From an uncultured Prevotellaceae bacterium (GTDB lineage: Bacteria; Bacteroidota; Bacteroidia; Bacteroidales; Muribaculaceae), in contig ONQS01000014.1 in assembly GCA_900320055.1 (NCBI GenBank), positions 1-59,618 of the forward strand: a DNA stretch of 59,618 bases, given 5' to 3'. The first letter of the stretch is position 1; every line of letters begins with the position of its first letter. The position numbers were made by a program, and so were the translations under genes. The notes beneath the pieces were generated by a model. The model was given only the letters and a program-made list of their open reading frames with translations, searched no databases and had not been told where the DNA came from. Positions 37,715-48,409 of the stretch are shown here, piece by piece.

Positions 37715-38641
37715 TCACAGCAGGAAAAACAGCGACACACCGATGACCGAGATCAAGGCGCCAAGCAGGCTCTTCATGGTAATGGGTTGCTTAAAGATCC
37801 AGTAAGCGGGCAGGATAATGATAATGGGCGTCAGCGCCATCAGGGTGCTGGCGATCCCTGCCGCAGTATACTGAACGGCCAGCAGTGATGCGCCCACGCC
37901 CACAAATGGGCCGAAGATGGTGGTCAGCACAGCCGCCACCATTCCCTTGCCGTCGTGCAACCCCTTACGTAATGGCGCAAATCCTTTACGCAGTGCCATC
38001 AACACGGCAAATCCCATAATGCCGGCAACGCAGCGGAAAAAGTTGGCGTGGAACGGCAACAGCCACCCGGCCAGGTCAGTCGTCAGCGATGCCTGATAGT
38101 GGTCCATGCCGATTTTACTCAACACCAGACCCACCCCTTGACACACGGCGGCGCCAATGGCAAACAGCACGCCTGCAAGCGGCAACTTGAGCGACAACTT
38201 GTGATGGTCGCCGCGACCAAGCACGCTGATGGCGATGCCGGCCAGCGTGACAAACATCGCCAGCATAGCGGTTGGACGGATTTCCTGGCCCAGTGTGAAC
38301 CAGGCCATGATGGCGGCGGTGATAGGTGCCAGTGTCATAAACAGTTGGCCGAATTTTGAGCCGATGATGATATAGCATTGAAACAGGCAGAAGTCACCGA
38401 TCACATAGCCCACCAGACCCGAAAGCATCATCCACAGGTAGGCTTCGGTGCTGGCTCCCGCTGGTAGGGGGGCGCCCCCCGTCAGCCAGAACAGGATGCA
38501 CGAGAAGATGAGCGTGATGGCCATGCGCGTGATGTTGAGCGTGAGATTACCCATGCGCTTGCTGCCAAACTCGCTCAATAGCGCGGTCGCTGTCCATGAG
38601 AACGCAACGCCTATCGATATCAGTTCGCCGATATATTGCAT
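37715..38641 (-). CDS. EamA (DMT superfamily) transporter
   Basis: 308 residues and about ten transmembrane helices in two EamA repeats (about 1-140 and 160-308). GELISIGVAFSWTATALLSE opens repeat 1 and LAGVLFAIGAAVCQGVGLVL opens repeat 2; both have the usual end (ITAAIMAWFTLGQEIRPTAM and the PITMKSLLGALISVIGVSLF equivalent). It is a metabolite exporter or permease with unknown substrate. It is a single gene divergent from PBP1A; on the minus strand a TACCTTTG -7 lies at 38649-38656, very close to the start codon. Confidence 0.88.
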   Translation of the reverse strand: MQYIGELISIGVAFSWTATALLSEFGSKRMGNLTLNITRMAITLIFSCILFWLTGGAPLPAGASTEAYLWMMLSGLVGYVIGDFCLFQCYIIIGSKFGQLFMTLAPITAAIMAWFTLGQEIRPTAMLAMFVTLAGIAISVLGRGDHHKLSLKLPLAGVLFAIGAAVCQGVGLVLSKIGMDHYQASLTTDLAGWLLPFHANFFRCVAGIMGFAVLMALRKGFAPLRKGLHDGKGMVAAVLTTIFGPFVGVGASLLAVQYTAAGIASTLMALTPIIIILPAYWIFKQPITMKSLLGALISVIGVSLFFLL

Positions 38642-38719
38642 ACGGCTGCAAAGGTATAGATTTTTCGGTGAATTTCCTCTCTAAAACCGATATTAAAGAA
38701 TAAAATTCTCAATGGTAAA

Positions 38720-38749
38720 TTGGCAACTGAAAACAATTTTGTATATTTG
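38720..38749 (+). promoter_or_regulatory. PBP1A promoter
   Basis: TTGG (38720-38723), 18 bases, TATATTTG (38742-38749). The 5' UTR would be about 78 bases. Confidence 0.65.
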
Positions 38750-38832
38750 CGGGTTATTAAGCGCCTTTTTTCTCGTTGACTTCTGTCAATGGGCTGATAG
38801 GTAGTGAATTAGGTATATAACTAGACCAAGAT

Positions 38833-41286
38833 ATGAGCAATAAGACTACTGGAAAGAAGAATAAGAGCCGCAGTATAACTCGCAAGATGTGGACATGGTT
38901 TGCCGCATTTGTCGGACTGCTGGCGCTGATGTTTGTGCTAATCTACAACGGCGTCATCGGATATATGCCGCCAATCGACCAGTTGAAGAATCCCACAGAC
39001 AAGTTCGCCTCTACCATCTACAGTGCCGACGGCGTGGAGATGGGACGCTATTACCGTAGCCGAAGCAACCGCATCTATGTCGACTTTGATGAGATGTCGC
39101 CGCACTTGACCGAGGCATTGATCGCTACCGAGGACGCTCGCTTTGACGAGCACTCGGGTATCGACGTCAAGGCTATCGGGCGTGCCATCATCAAGCGCAT
39201 CATCATGGGACAGAAGAGCGCTGGTGGCGGCAGTACCATCACACAGCAGTTGGCCAAGCAGTTATACTCGCCCGAGTCCCACAACATTTTCGAACGTGCG
39301 CTCAAAAAGCCCGTCGAGTGGGTTATCGCTGTCAAACTCGAGCGCTACTACACCAAGGACGAGATCATCAAGATGTACTTCAACCAGTTCGACTTCCTCA
39401 ACAACGCGGTCGGTATCAAGATGGCCTCGAGAGTCTATTTTGATAAGGAGCCTAAAGACCTGAACATACAGGAGGCTGCAACCCTCGTGGGTATGTGCAA
39501 GAATCCGTCATACTACAACCCTGTGCGATACACCGAGCGCACGCGTCAGCGCCGCAACGTGGTGTTTGAGCAGATGGTCAAGGCTGGTTTCCTATCACAG
39601 GCCGAGTGTGACCAACTCAAGACTCTGCCACTCGTGGTGAAGTTCAAAAAACTGGATCATAACGACGGACTTGCGCCCTACTTCCGTGAGGAGTTGAGGC
39701 GTGTGATGAGCGCCAAGAAGCCCAATCGCAAGGACTATCCATCATGGAACCAGCAGGCATTTATCGACGACTCGGTCGCATGGGCCGTCAATCCCCTCTA
39801 TGGCTGGTGCAACAAGAACACCAAGCCCGATGGTTCACATTATGATATCTATACCGATGGACTGAAGATCTACACGACCATCGACTCTCGCATGCAGGAC
39901 TATGCCGAGAAGGCTGTCCACAAGCACATGAGCAAGACCTTGCAACCTGCGTTCTTGCGTGAGCGTGGCGGCACCAAGAATCCCTACACCAACAACAAGC
40001 AGGAACTGTCCAGTGCCGGCAAGCAGGCTCTGATCAATGCCGCAATCCGCCACAGTGAGCGCTATCGCGTGCTCAAGCAGGCAGGTAAGAGCGATGCCGA
40101 GATCATGGAGAACTTCAAGAAACCTGTGCAGATGCATCTGTTCAATTACGAGGGTGGATTTGACGCTCAGATGACCCCGCTCGACTCACTGCTCTACACC
40201 AAGTCCTTCTTGCGCTGTGCCATGATGTCGATGGATCCCGTCACGGGATTTGTCAAGGCCTACGTGGGTGGCCCTAACTTCCGCTTCTTCAAGTATGATA
40301 TGGTGTCGACTGGCCGTCGCCAGATCGGTTCGACCGTTAAGCCGTTTGTCTACTCACAGGCTATCGAGTTTGGCGGCCTGACGCCCTGCTCCACACGTCC
40401 TGGTGGCGCTCCCAACATTATCTGGAATAATGAGGTGTATAATCCTGCCAACGAGGGTAGTGGCGGTGGCATGACGCTGAAGCAGGCATTGACTTACTCC
40501 AAAAACTGGATTTCGGCAGGTTTCATGAGAGGCACTCGCGAGAACTGGATTGAGCGCAATGGTTACTACACCATGTCGCCTAGCGAGTTGGCCAAGTGGA
40601 TGCACAGTTTCGGTATCACCAGTTACCTCGACCCGGTGCCTGCATTGAGCCTGGGCGCTTGTGAAGTCTCGTTGAGGGAGATGGTGGCTGCCTATTCTGC
40701 CTTTGCCAACGGTGGCATGCGCGTCGAGCCCGTCTATGTGTCGCGCATTACCGACAACCGCGGTAACGTTTTGGCCGAGTTTACCGGCAACCAGACCGAG
40801 ATCATGAGCGAAGATACCTATCTGAAGATGCTCTCGATGCTGCTCGAGGTTGTGGACAGCGGTACAGGCGCCCGCCTGCGTTATGCCTACGGTATCACTG
40901 CCGATATGGGTGGCAAGACCGGTACCACCAACTTCCACAGCGACGGTTGGTTTATGGGCTTTACGCCTGAACTGGTAACTGGCGTTTGGGTCGGTGGCGA
41001 GGAACGTTACATCCACTTCAACAGCATGGCTATGGGTCAAGGTGCCGAGGCCGCTCTTCCCATCCTGGGATATTTCATGAAGTGGATCTACGACGACAAG
41101 CAACTGCCTTACAAGCAGAGCACCAAGTTTGAGTTCCCCAAGGACTTCAATCCCTGTGGCGATGAACTCAGCGGCTACTACACCGGTGGCGGCGGTGGCT
41201 GGCACGGTGGCGGTGGCGGCGGCGGTGACACCGGCGATGGCGGCGGTGGCGCCCAAGACGAAGCCGTCGAAGGCGTCTTCGATTAA
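38833..41286 (+). CDS. Penicillin-binding protein 1A (bifunctional)
   Basis: 817 residues. A membrane anchor (about 20-45) is followed by the GT51 transglycosylase with catalytic E100 in LIATEDARFDEHSGID and GGSTITQQLAKQL. The transpeptidase has S500 in GSTVKPF, an SxN motif in YSKNW, and K695 in KTGTTNFHSDGW. It polymerises and crosslinks peptidoglycan. The last about 40 residues are odd: YYTGGGGGWHGGGG followed by more glycine and an acidic end, a flexible Gly/His tail. The gene stands alone with a strong bidirectional terminator. Confidence 0.93.
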   Translation: MSNKTTGKKNKSRSITRKMWTWFAAFVGLLALMFVLIYNGVIGYMPPIDQLKNPTDKFASTIYSADGVEMGRYYRSRSNRIYVDFDEMSPHLTEALIATEDARFDEHSGIDVKAIGRAIIKRIIMGQKSAGGGSTITQQLAKQLYSPESHNIFERALKKPVEWVIAVKLERYYTKDEIIKMYFNQFDFLNNAVGIKMASRVYFDKEPKDLNIQEAATLVGMCKNPSYYNPVRYTERTRQRRNVVFEQMVKAGFLSQAECDQLKTLPLVVKFKKLDHNDGLAPYFREELRRVMSAKKPNRKDYPSWNQQAFIDDSVAWAVNPLYGWCNKNTKPDGSHYDIYTDGLKIYTTIDSRMQDYAEKAVHKHMSKTLQPAFLRERGGTKNPYTNNKQELSSAGKQALINAAIRHSERYRVLKQAGKSDAEIMENFKKPVQMHLFNYEGGFDAQMTPLDSLLYTKSFLRCAMMSMDPVTGFVKAYVGGPNFRFFKYDMVSTGRRQIGSTVKPFVYSQAIEFGGLTPCSTRPGGAPNIIWNNEVYNPANEGSGGGMTLKQALTYSKNWISAGFMRGTRENWIERNGYYTMSPSELAKWMHSFGITSYLDPVPALSLGACEVSLREMVAAYSAFANGGMRVEPVYVSRITDNRGNVLAEFTGNQTEIMSEDTYLKMLSMLLEVVDSGTGARLRYAYGITADMGGKTGTTNFHSDGWFMGFTPELVTGVWVGGEERYIHFNSMAMGQGAEAALPILGYFMKWIYDDKQLPYKQSTKFEFPKDFNPCGDELSGYYTGGGGGWHGGGGGGGDTGDGGGGAQDEAVEGVFD

Positions 41287-41328
41287 CACTCTTGTTGTTG
41301 ATCGATTTAAATCAAAGTTGATAAACAG

Positions 41329-41363
41329 AAAAGACCATAATGGAGTGCCCATTATGGTCTTTT
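41329..41363. terminator. Bidirectional terminator between PBP1A and FolD
   Basis: AAAAGACCATAATGG and CCATTATGGTCTTTT form a perfect long stem with a T-tract on each side, serving both convergent genes. Confidence 0.9.
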
Positions 41364-41393
41364 AATGATGTATGAATAGTTTTTGAAACTATA

Positions 41394-42275
41394 TCATTTG
41401 GAATAGAACTCGCCTTTTGCGGCTGCAAGCGTATTCTTCATCAGCGAGCAGATGGTCATGGGGCCTACGCCACCGGGGACGGGAGTGATGTACTCGCACT
41501 TGGGAGCAACCTCGTCAAACTTCACGTCACCGTTCAGGCGGTAGCCGGTCTTGCTCTCAGGGTCGACAACGCGTGTCGTGCCCACGTCGATCACTACGGC
41601 TCCTTCCTTCACCATGTCGGCTGTCACAAAGTTGGGGCGGCCGATAGCGGCAATGATGATGTCTGCCTGGAGGCATTCATCCTTGAGGGTCTTGGAGTGG
41701 CTGTGGCAGATGGTCACGGTGGCGTCGCCGTGTTCCTTCTGGAGCATGAGTTGGGCCATGGGCTTGCCCACGATGTTACTGCGGCCCAGCACCACACACT
41801 TCTTGCCCGAAGTGGGGATATTGTAGCGTTGCAGCAGGGTGATGATGCCCAGAGGAGTCGCCGAAATGAAACTGGGCAGACCCAGCGCCATGCGACCGGC
41901 ATTCATCGGGTGTATGCCGTCAACGTCCTTTCGGTAGTCGATAGTGTTGATGACATGTTGCTCATTGATGTGCTTGGGCAACGGCAGTTGCACGATGAAG
42001 CCATCCACGTCATCATCCTCATTCAGTTTCTTGATGCAATCCAGCAGTTGCTCCTCGGTTGTGTCTTCGTCCATTCGGATGAGTGAGGATTTGAAACCGC
42101 ACTTCTCACATGCAATGACCTTGTTCTTTACATAAGCCTCTGACCCGCCGTCGTGTCCCACGAGAACAGCAGCCAGATGCGGGCGCTTCATGCCCGCTGC
42201 GATCATCTGATCCACCTCGGCCTTGATCTCTTCCTTGATGGCAGCGGCAGTCATTTTTCCGTCTATCAGTTTCAT
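41394..42275 (-). CDS. folD: Methylenetetrahydrofolate dehydrogenase/cyclohydrolase
   Basis: 293 residues. [20 protein letters not shown] holds the YxxxK pair of the active site, [12 protein letters not shown] and [14 protein letters not shown] (NADP loop) are conserved, and [18 protein letters not shown] is the C-terminal signature. It converts methylene-tetrahydrofolate to formyl-tetrahydrofolate for purine synthesis. It is alone on the minus strand, convergent to PBP1A. Confidence 0.95.
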   Translation of the reverse strand: MKLIDGKMTAAAIKEEIKAEVDQMIAAGMKRPHLAAVLVGHDGGSEAYVKNKVIACEKCGFKSSLIRMDEDTTEEQLLDCIKKLNEDDDVDGFIVQLPLPKHINEQHVINTIDYRKDVDGIHPMNAGRMALGLPSFISATPLGIITLLQRYNIPTSGKKCVVLGRSNIVGKPMAQLMLQKEHGDATVTICHSHSKTLKDECLQADIIIAAIGRPNFVTADMVKEGAVVIDVGTTRVVDPESKTGYRLNGDVKFDEVAPKCEYITPVPGGVGPMTICSLMKNTLAAAKGEFYSK

Positions 42276-42467
42276 GCTTATATCTCTTGTATATTTTTAG
42301 TTATGTTATTGTTAACCTGCTGATTGTGCGCAATATAATAACGGCCTCATCATCCGACACGGACCCTTCTGCGCAAAATCAAGCCACAAAATTACTCAAA
42401 ATTTATCAATTAAGGCTGATTCACAGGTAACTTTTCACCTTTGAGCCCATTCTTTTTTGATATTGAT

Positions 42468-44930
42468 TTATACGGGATCGACGTCATAGTAGAGTTTCAC
42501 CGCCTTCATGCGGGTGTCGGCGGCAATCATCTGCTCGTATAGGTCGCGCAGGATCTTCTTGACCTTAGCCATCGAGGCGGCGGTTTCCATCTTGAGGGTG
42601 ATCTGGCGGATATACATGTTCTGTACCTTGGCAACAAACGGCGCTATCGGACCCAGCACGCGGCTTCCGAACACGTGGTGCAGCAGGCCGCTATAGCGCA
42701 CTGCCAATTCTCCCACCGTGGTGTCATCGCGATGCTTCAGGTAGATGTTGATGACCTTGGTGAACGGGGGATAGCCAAACTGATGACGGTCGGCCAGTTC
42801 ATGTTGGTAGAACCCCTCGTAGTCGTGGGCTTGCACATACTTGATGACGTCGTGATCAGGGTTACTGGTCTGGATGATGACCTGACCCTGCTTGTGGGCA
42901 CGGCCGGCACGGCCCGATACCTGCTCCAGCATGTCAAAGGCGCGCTCATGGCTGCGGAAGTCTGGAAAGTTGATCATCGTGTCGGCGTTGAGGATGCCAA
43001 CAATGCTCACGGCGTCAAAGTCAAGGCCCTTGGTCACCATCTGGGTGCCTACCAGGATGTTGGTGCGGTGCTGCGAGAACTCGTCAATGATGCGGTCATA
43101 ACTGTTCTTGCTGCGCGTGGTGTCCAGATCCATGCGCGAGATCTTCTCACCAGGGAATACGGCCTCGACGTCATCCTCGATGCGCTCGGTCCCGTACCCG
43201 ACGATTTCTATACCCGGCAATTGACAGGCTGGACACAGGTCGGGAAGCGATATCGTATAGCCGCAGTAGTGGCACACCAGGCTGTTGTTGTGCTTGTGAT
43301 AGGTGAGCGACACATCGCAGTTTTCACACTTCGGAACCCAGCCGCACTCTTTGCAGCGCACCATGGGCGAGTAGCCTCGACGATTCTGGAACAGAATCAC
43401 TTGTTCGTTATCTTTCAGAGCCTTACGGCAATCGGTGATGAGTTCATTGCTGAACAGACCGCTCATTTCACGCCGCTTGCGGGCATCGATGGTGTCAATG
43501 ACTTTCACATCGGGCATTTTGATGTCGCCATAGCGGGTGAGCAGTCGCACAAGGCCATACTTCCCCTCAAGGGCAAGGTGATAGACCTCGATAGCGGGGG
43601 TCGCTGAGCCGAGAATGGTTTTGGCGCCATGCATCTTGGCCAGCACCAGGGCGGCGTTGCGACCGTTGTAGCGTGGGGCGGGGTCTTGCTGCTTGTAACT
43701 GCTGTCGTGCTCCTCGTCCACAATCACAAGGCCCAGGTTGGAGTAGGGGAGGAACACCGATGAGCGCACTCCGATGATGACACATGGCTCGCTGCTGTCC
43801 AGCAGGCATTTCCAGATGTCGACTCGCTCGTTGTCGCTGAACTTGGAGTGATAGATGAGCAATTTGTCGCCAAACACCCGTCGCAGTCTGCGAGTCAATT
43901 GGGTCGTCAGTGCGATCTCGGGCACGAGATAGAGCACCTGTTTGCCCAGTCTCAACGCGTCGGCGATCAGGTGCATATACACCGACGTCTTGCCGCTGCT
44001 GGTCACTCCGTGCAACAGCGTGATGGCATGTTGGCGCATCGATTCGTGTATCTCGTCATAGGCTCGACGTTGCTCTGCGCTCAGCACGGGTGGATCTTCC
44101 AGAACGCTGCCCAAGTCGGCAAACCGGTTGATTTCCTTCTTATAGATCTCAAACAGACCACGCTTTACAGCCTCATGAAGTACTGCAGCGCTCACTCCGG
44201 AGCGCTTCAGCAGGTTCTCTTTGCTCACCTCTCTGATCTCCCCTTTCTGGAGCCAGCGCGACATGTCCAGATAGGCCAGCAACAGGGCTTCCTGCTTGGG
44301 GGCGCGCTTGAGTTGATCAAAGTGTTGATGCAGTTTCTGCTCGTCGTCACGGGCGATGGCTAAGCGCACACATGCCTCGGTCTTAGGACGATAGTTGTCG
44401 ATGACACGCTCGCTCACGTGCAGGGCATTCAGGTCGAGTAAGTGGCTGACGTTTCGTTCTACGGTTTTGAAACCTGTGGCCTTGGCGATTTCGGCAATCT
44501 GAACGCGTCCGCGTTGGGCTGTGAAGTCAAGTATCACGCGCTCTCGGTCAGTGAGTTGACCGGGCTCGCTCTCTTCATAGTCGGGATTGACGCTGATCGT
44601 GGTTTCGCTCTCTACCTTCAGCCCTGAGGGTACGGCGGCCTTGTATACCTCGCCCATGGTGCACAGGTAGTAGTCGGCTATCCATTGCCAGAACTCCAAC
44701 TGAGGATGTCTCAAGACGGGTTTGTCGTCGAGGGTGCCCAATATCTCTTTCACATCATATCCCTTGGGCTCCCTGTCATGCAGAGAGGATATGATGCCTG
44801 TGAAGATTTTTTTGCGCCCAAAGGGGACTAGCACACGCATGCCGATCGACAGCCGCATCCCTTCTGGAACACGGTAGGTATAGGTGCCTGGTATGGCTAG
44901 TGGCAGCAATGTTTCGGCAAAATGTGGCAT
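42468..44930 (-). CDS. priA: Primosomal protein N' (replication restart helicase)
   Basis: 820 residues. The N-terminal 3'-DNA-binding domain (RVLVPFGRKKIFTGIISSLH) precedes a superfamily 2 helicase with Walker A GVTSSGKTSVYMHL, DEEH motif in VIVDEEHDSSYKQQDPAPRY and GRAGRAHKQG. The zinc-binding insert shows CKECGWVPKCENC and CHYCGYTISLPDLCPAC. It reloads the replisome at stalled forks. It is a single gene; the 171 bases upstream are AT-rich with nothing recognised. Confidence 0.95.
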   Translation of the reverse strand: MPHFAETLLPLAIPGTYTYRVPEGMRLSIGMRVLVPFGRKKIFTGIISSLHDREPKGYDVKEILGTLDDKPVLRHPQLEFWQWIADYYLCTMGEVYKAAVPSGLKVESETTISVNPDYEESEPGQLTDRERVILDFTAQRGRVQIAEIAKATGFKTVERNVSHLLDLNALHVSERVIDNYRPKTEACVRLAIARDDEQKLHQHFDQLKRAPKQEALLLAYLDMSRWLQKGEIREVSKENLLKRSGVSAAVLHEAVKRGLFEIYKKEINRFADLGSVLEDPPVLSAEQRRAYDEIHESMRQHAITLLHGVTSSGKTSVYMHLIADALRLGKQVLYLVPEIALTTQLTRRLRRVFGDKLLIYHSKFSDNERVDIWKCLLDSSEPCVIIGVRSSVFLPYSNLGLVIVDEEHDSSYKQQDPAPRYNGRNAALVLAKMHGAKTILGSATPAIEVYHLALEGKYGLVRLLTRYGDIKMPDVKVIDTIDARKRREMSGLFSNELITDCRKALKDNEQVILFQNRRGYSPMVRCKECGWVPKCENCDVSLTYHKHNNSLVCHYCGYTISLPDLCPACQLPGIEIVGYGTERIEDDVEAVFPGEKISRMDLDTTRSKNSYDRIIDEFSQHRTNILVGTQMVTKGLDFDAVSIVGILNADTMINFPDFRSHERAFDMLEQVSGRAGRAHKQGQVIIQTSNPDHDVIKYVQAHDYEGFYQHELADRHQFGYPPFTKVINIYLKHRDDTTVGELAVRYSGLLHHVFGSRVLGPIAPFVAKVQNMYIRQITLKMETAASMAKVKKILRDLYEQMIAADTRMKAVKLYYDVDPV

Positions 44931-45101
44931 CTAATCGACGTTATTTAAATATTTACTTTAAAATTATAATTTAATACCAATGATTATCAGTAATTAAGTA
45001 TGTTAAATTAATGATAAATCAGCAAAATAGTAACAAATAATTTCGTATTAAATAATTACTATAAATTGGATTGTGTAATCATCAGTGAAACACCAAGATG
45101 G

Positions 45102-46283
45102 CTATTCCTTGTCAAGATATCTGTGGTAAATGCCGTTTTCCTTGATGGCGGTGGCTGTCCAACTCACTTCGGGCGGTAACACTTGCTGGATGCCGCCGTG
45201 CAGCAGTTGCACTGCGCGGTCGGTAAACCGGTTCACGAAGTCGTCGCCCAGATCGATGGCATTGTCGCGACCCACGGCTTCGGCGGTGCCGATGACGTTG
45301 GTTGCGACAACATGCGCGCCGCACGACAGCGCTTCGATCACAACTAGGGGAAGTCCTTCCAGGCTACTGGGCAGCACGAGCAGGTCTACGCAGTTGAGCA
45401 GGTCGGGGATCTCATCGGGCGGAACCTTCCCGGTGAAGTGGCACTTCACTCCTTTCTCGGCCATCAGGCGTCGTGTCTCGTTGAGTTGAATGCCGTCACC
45501 TATTGCCCAGAAGGTCAGTTTGTTGCCATACTTAACTTCAATCTCTTTGTAGATATCGGGCAGGAGGGTGACATTCTTGACGGGCTCGAATCGGCCGACG
45601 AAGGCCACCACCTTGTTGCCGTCATCCACACCATACTTCTCTCGACAGGCCTGCCTGGAAACCTCGTCATAGCGGTGGAATTGCTCGCTGGCGCCATTGA
45701 GCAGCACTTCGGCGGCAAAGCCATCGGTGAGTTCGGCATGTGCCTTATCGAGTAGGCCCTGGCTGACAAAGAAGTTGCACGTAGCGTCATGCAACAATTT
45801 GATGGTCATGTCCTTAAGCATGGGATCTCGAGGTGGGTCGGTATAGATGCTGGCTCCGTGCCATGTGATGAAGCAGGGAATGTGCAACTCCTTGCTGGCA
45901 AACACGGCTGCATGGCCGACGATGCGGTCGTGGGCACTGACCAGATCGTGACCCCGCATCTCCCATCCCAGGCGGTGAAGGCGGTTGAGAAGGGCGCGGG
46001 GCGGTCGCTTGAACACGCGGTGCCTGATGGCATCGGTCCAGCGGCGCCTGAACCAGGTGATGTGTACCTTCACGCCGTCGGCGATAATCTCATCGGGGCG
46101 GAAGTCGGTCTTCTGGCTGTGGCGCACACGCCGCATCAACCATCCGTCATACACCTGAAACATGTGCACATCGATCTTGTAGTCAGCGACTTGCTTCAAA
46201 TGCTTCACGCGGCTGATCACTGCGTTAAACACGCCAAGCCTCCTGTGGATATCTCCTTCAAATAGTACCGCAATCTTTTTCAT
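45102..46283 (-). CDS. GT4 family glycosyltransferase
   Basis: 393 residues with a GT-B fold. GDGIQLNETRRLMAEKGVKC and VVAFVGRFEPVKNVTLLPDI are typical of the C-terminal half, and SLEGLPLVVIEALSCGAHVV is the donor-binding EX7E motif. It transfers a sugar to a surface polysaccharide or lipid carrier. It stands alone; on the minus strand a TAAATTTG -7 element lies at 46310-46317, just upstream of the start. Confidence 0.88.
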   Translation of the reverse strand: MKKIAVLFEGDIHRRLGVFNAVISRVKHLKQVADYKIDVHMFQVYDGWLMRRVRHSQKTDFRPDEIIADGVKVHITWFRRRWTDAIRHRVFKRPPRALLNRLHRLGWEMRGHDLVSAHDRIVGHAAVFASKELHIPCFITWHGASIYTDPPRDPMLKDMTIKLLHDATCNFFVSQGLLDKAHAELTDGFAAEVLLNGASEQFHRYDEVSRQACREKYGVDDGNKVVAFVGRFEPVKNVTLLPDIYKEIEVKYGNKLTFWAIGDGIQLNETRRLMAEKGVKCHFTGKVPPDEIPDLLNCVDLLVLPSSLEGLPLVVIEALSCGAHVVATNVIGTAEAVGRDNAIDLGDDFVNRFTDRAVQLLHGGIQQVLPPEVSWTATAIKENGIYHRYLDKE

Positions 46284-46384
46284 AGTGTTCGCGTGATTGT
46301 TTAATCAAGCAAATTTACACAATAATCTCCACACGTGCAACCCCAGTTCAAAATTTTAGTCGTCATCCTCTTGTATGTGCGCGT

Positions 46385-46417
46385 AAAAAACGAGGCCAAG
46401 CATTTCGCTTGACCTCG
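46385..46417 (-). terminator. Terminator of the tRNA gene
   Basis: On the minus strand CGAGGTCAAGC and GCTTGGCCTCG form a stem with loop GAAAT, followed by TTTTTT. Confidence 0.9.
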
Positions 46418-46424
46418 TCTCTAG

Positions 46425-46496
46425 TAGCGGGAGCCAGACTCGAACTGACGACCTTTGGGTTATGAGCCCAACGAGCTGCCACTGCTCCATCCCGCA
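46425..46496 (-). tRNA. Initiator tRNA-fMet (anticodon CAT)
   Basis: On the minus strand the cloverleaf runs from TGCGGGATGGAGCAGTGG to CTGGCTCCCGCTA. The anticodon stem is GGG/CCC around CTCATAA with CAT at 46462-46464 (plus strand). Three consecutive G-C pairs there and a mismatch at 1-72 (T-T) mark the initiator. The 3' end is CTA in the genome, so CCA is added afterwards. A TACTTTTG -7 lies at 46508-46515 (minus strand) with CTTG 19 bases further upstream. Confidence 0.92.
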
Positions 46497-46611
46497 ATTT
46501 GCGAGTGCAAAAGTAGTGCTTTTTTGTGACCTGTCAAGTGTTTTGTCGCAAAAAATGTGTTTTTTAACATATTTTTACTGAAAACAATAGGAATTTGGCG
46601 ATATCAGAGCC

Positions 46612-46653
46612 CAAAAACGCCGCATGACGAGTCAAAATCTGGTCATGCGGCGT
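46612..46653 (-). terminator. Terminator after fumarase
   Basis: ACGCCGCATGAC (46617-46628) and GTCATGCGGCGT (46642-46653) form a 12-bp perfect stem; on the minus strand it is followed by TTTTT. Confidence 0.9.
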
Positions 46654-46693
46654 GATGATGGGGCAGTCTCAGAACTGCGTCTTAGCGTCGATG

Positions 46694-48319
46694 TTACAAG
46701 CCGATTTTCTTGAAGAAATCATTGCCCTTGTTGTCGACAAGGATAAACGCGGGGAAGTCAACGACACGGATTTTCCACACGGCTTCCATGCCCAACTCGG
46801 GATACTCGACACACTCAATGCTCTTGATGCTCTCCTGCGACAGGATGGCGGCGGGACCACCGATGCTGCCCAGATAGAATCCTCCGTGCTTCTTGCAGGC
46901 ATCGGTCACCTCTTGACTGCGGTTGCCCTTGGCAATCATGACCATGCTGCCGCCTTGGCTCTGGAACAGGTCCACATAGGGGTCCATGCGGTTGGCCGTG
47001 GTCGGACCCATCGAGCCACAAGGCATGCCTTGCGGAGTCTTGGCAGGACCTGCATACAGCACGGGGTGATCCTTGATATACTGAGGGATACCCTCGCCAC
47101 GGTCATAACGCTCTTTCCACTTGGCATGGGCGATGTCACGGCCCACGATGATGGTGCCGCTAAGCGATACACGGGTCGAAACGGGATACTTGTCCAGGAT
47201 GGCGAGCGTCTCGCTCATGGGACGGTCCAGGTCAATCTTGATGCCATCGCCCTCGCCGGCCTGACGCAGTTCCTCGGGGATGAGTTCGGTGGGCTTGTCG
47301 TCGAGTTTCTCGATCCACACACCATCCTTGTTGATCTTAGCCTTGATGTTGCGGTCTGCGCTGCAACTTACACCCAGGCCGATGGGGCAGGATGCACCGT
47401 GGCGGGGCAGGCGCACGATGCGCACGTCATGAGCCATATACTTGCCGCCAAACTGGGCGCCGAGGCCGATCTTGTAGGCCTCCTCGAGCACTTGCTTCTC
47501 CAACTCCACATCGCGGAACGCGCGTCCGGTCTCGTCGCCGGTGGTGGGCAGGTTGTCATAATAGTGGGTCGAGGCCAGTTTCACAGTCAGCAGGTTCTTC
47601 TCGGCGCTGGTGCCGCCGATGACAAAGGCGATGTGGTAGGGCGGGCAGGCTGCAGTGCCCAGGGTGCGCATCTTCTCGACCAGGAAGGGAACCAGGGTGC
47701 CGGGGTTGAGAACGGCTTTGGTCATCTGGTACAGGTAGGTCTTGTTAGCGCTGCCGCCACCCTTGGTGACGCACAGGAAGCGATATTCCATGCCCTCGGC
47801 ACACTCCAGATCGATCTGGGCGGGCAGGTTGCAGCGGGTGTTGACTTCCTCATACATGCTCAAGGGAGCATTCTGGGAGTAGCGCAGGTTCTCTTGCGTG
47901 TAGGTGTTGTACACGCCGCGCGCCAGAGCCTCCTCGTCACAGAAGCCCGTCCATACCTGCTGGCCCTTCTCGCCGTGGATGATAGCGGTGCCGGTGTCCT
48001 GGCACAAGGGCAACTGACCCTTGGCGGCTACTTCTGCATTGCGCAGGAATGTCAATGCCACATATTTGTCGTTGTCGCTGGCATCGGGGTCGTGCAAAAT
48101 CTTGGCAACCTGCTCGTTGTGTGAGCGGCGAAGCAAGAAGTTCACGTCGCGGAATGCTTGCTGAGCAAGCATCGTCAGTGCCTCGGGCTCAATCTTGAGG
48201 ATGGGTTTGCCCTCAAACTCGCCCACCGACACGTAGTCGCTGGTCAGTTTGTAGTATTCGGTGTCATCTTTGCCCAACTGGAACATGGGCGCATAGCGGA
48301 ATTCAGGATTGTTTGCCAT
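46694..48319 (-). CDS. Class I fumarate hydratase (iron-sulfur)
   Basis: 541 residues. The N-terminal domain includes [20 protein letters not shown] with cluster cysteine C106, and [20 protein letters not shown] with a second; the C-terminal beta domain has [20 protein letters not shown] and [20 protein letters not shown]. It hydrates fumarate to malate with a 4Fe-4S cluster. In Bacteroidales it works in the reductive branch producing succinate. It is monocistronic, with a TATCTTTG -7 at 48368-48375 (minus strand) and a terminator. Confidence 0.95.
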   Translation of the reverse strand: MANNPEFRYAPMFQLGKDDTEYYKLTSDYVSVGEFEGKPILKIEPEALTMLAQQAFRDVNFLLRRSHNEQVAKILHDPDASDNDKYVALTFLRNAEVAAKGQLPLCQDTGTAIIHGEKGQQVWTGFCDEEALARGVYNTYTQENLRYSQNAPLSMYEEVNTRCNLPAQIDLECAEGMEYRFLCVTKGGGSANKTYLYQMTKAVLNPGTLVPFLVEKMRTLGTAACPPYHIAFVIGGTSAEKNLLTVKLASTHYYDNLPTTGDETGRAFRDVELEKQVLEEAYKIGLGAQFGGKYMAHDVRIVRLPRHGASCPIGLGVSCSADRNIKAKINKDGVWIEKLDDKPTELIPEELRQAGEGDGIKIDLDRPMSETLAILDKYPVSTRVSLSGTIIVGRDIAHAKWKERYDRGEGIPQYIKDHPVLYAGPAKTPQGMPCGSMGPTTANRMDPYVDLFQSQGGSMVMIAKGNRSQEVTDACKKHGGFYLGSIGGPAAILSQESIKSIECVEYPELGMEAVWKIRVVDFPAFILVDNKGNDFFKKIGL

Positions 48320-48409
48320 AATTCGTCGTTAAATAGTTATTGAGTTGATTGAATGGATTGAATGCTGCAAAGATAGCGATTTTTATTGGAATCAACGCCG
48401 CAGCGCCAA

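Noticed and set aside
46652-48124. Plus-strand open frame of 490 codons opposite fumarase
   Set aside because: Antisense shadow of class I fumarase; no family resemblance.
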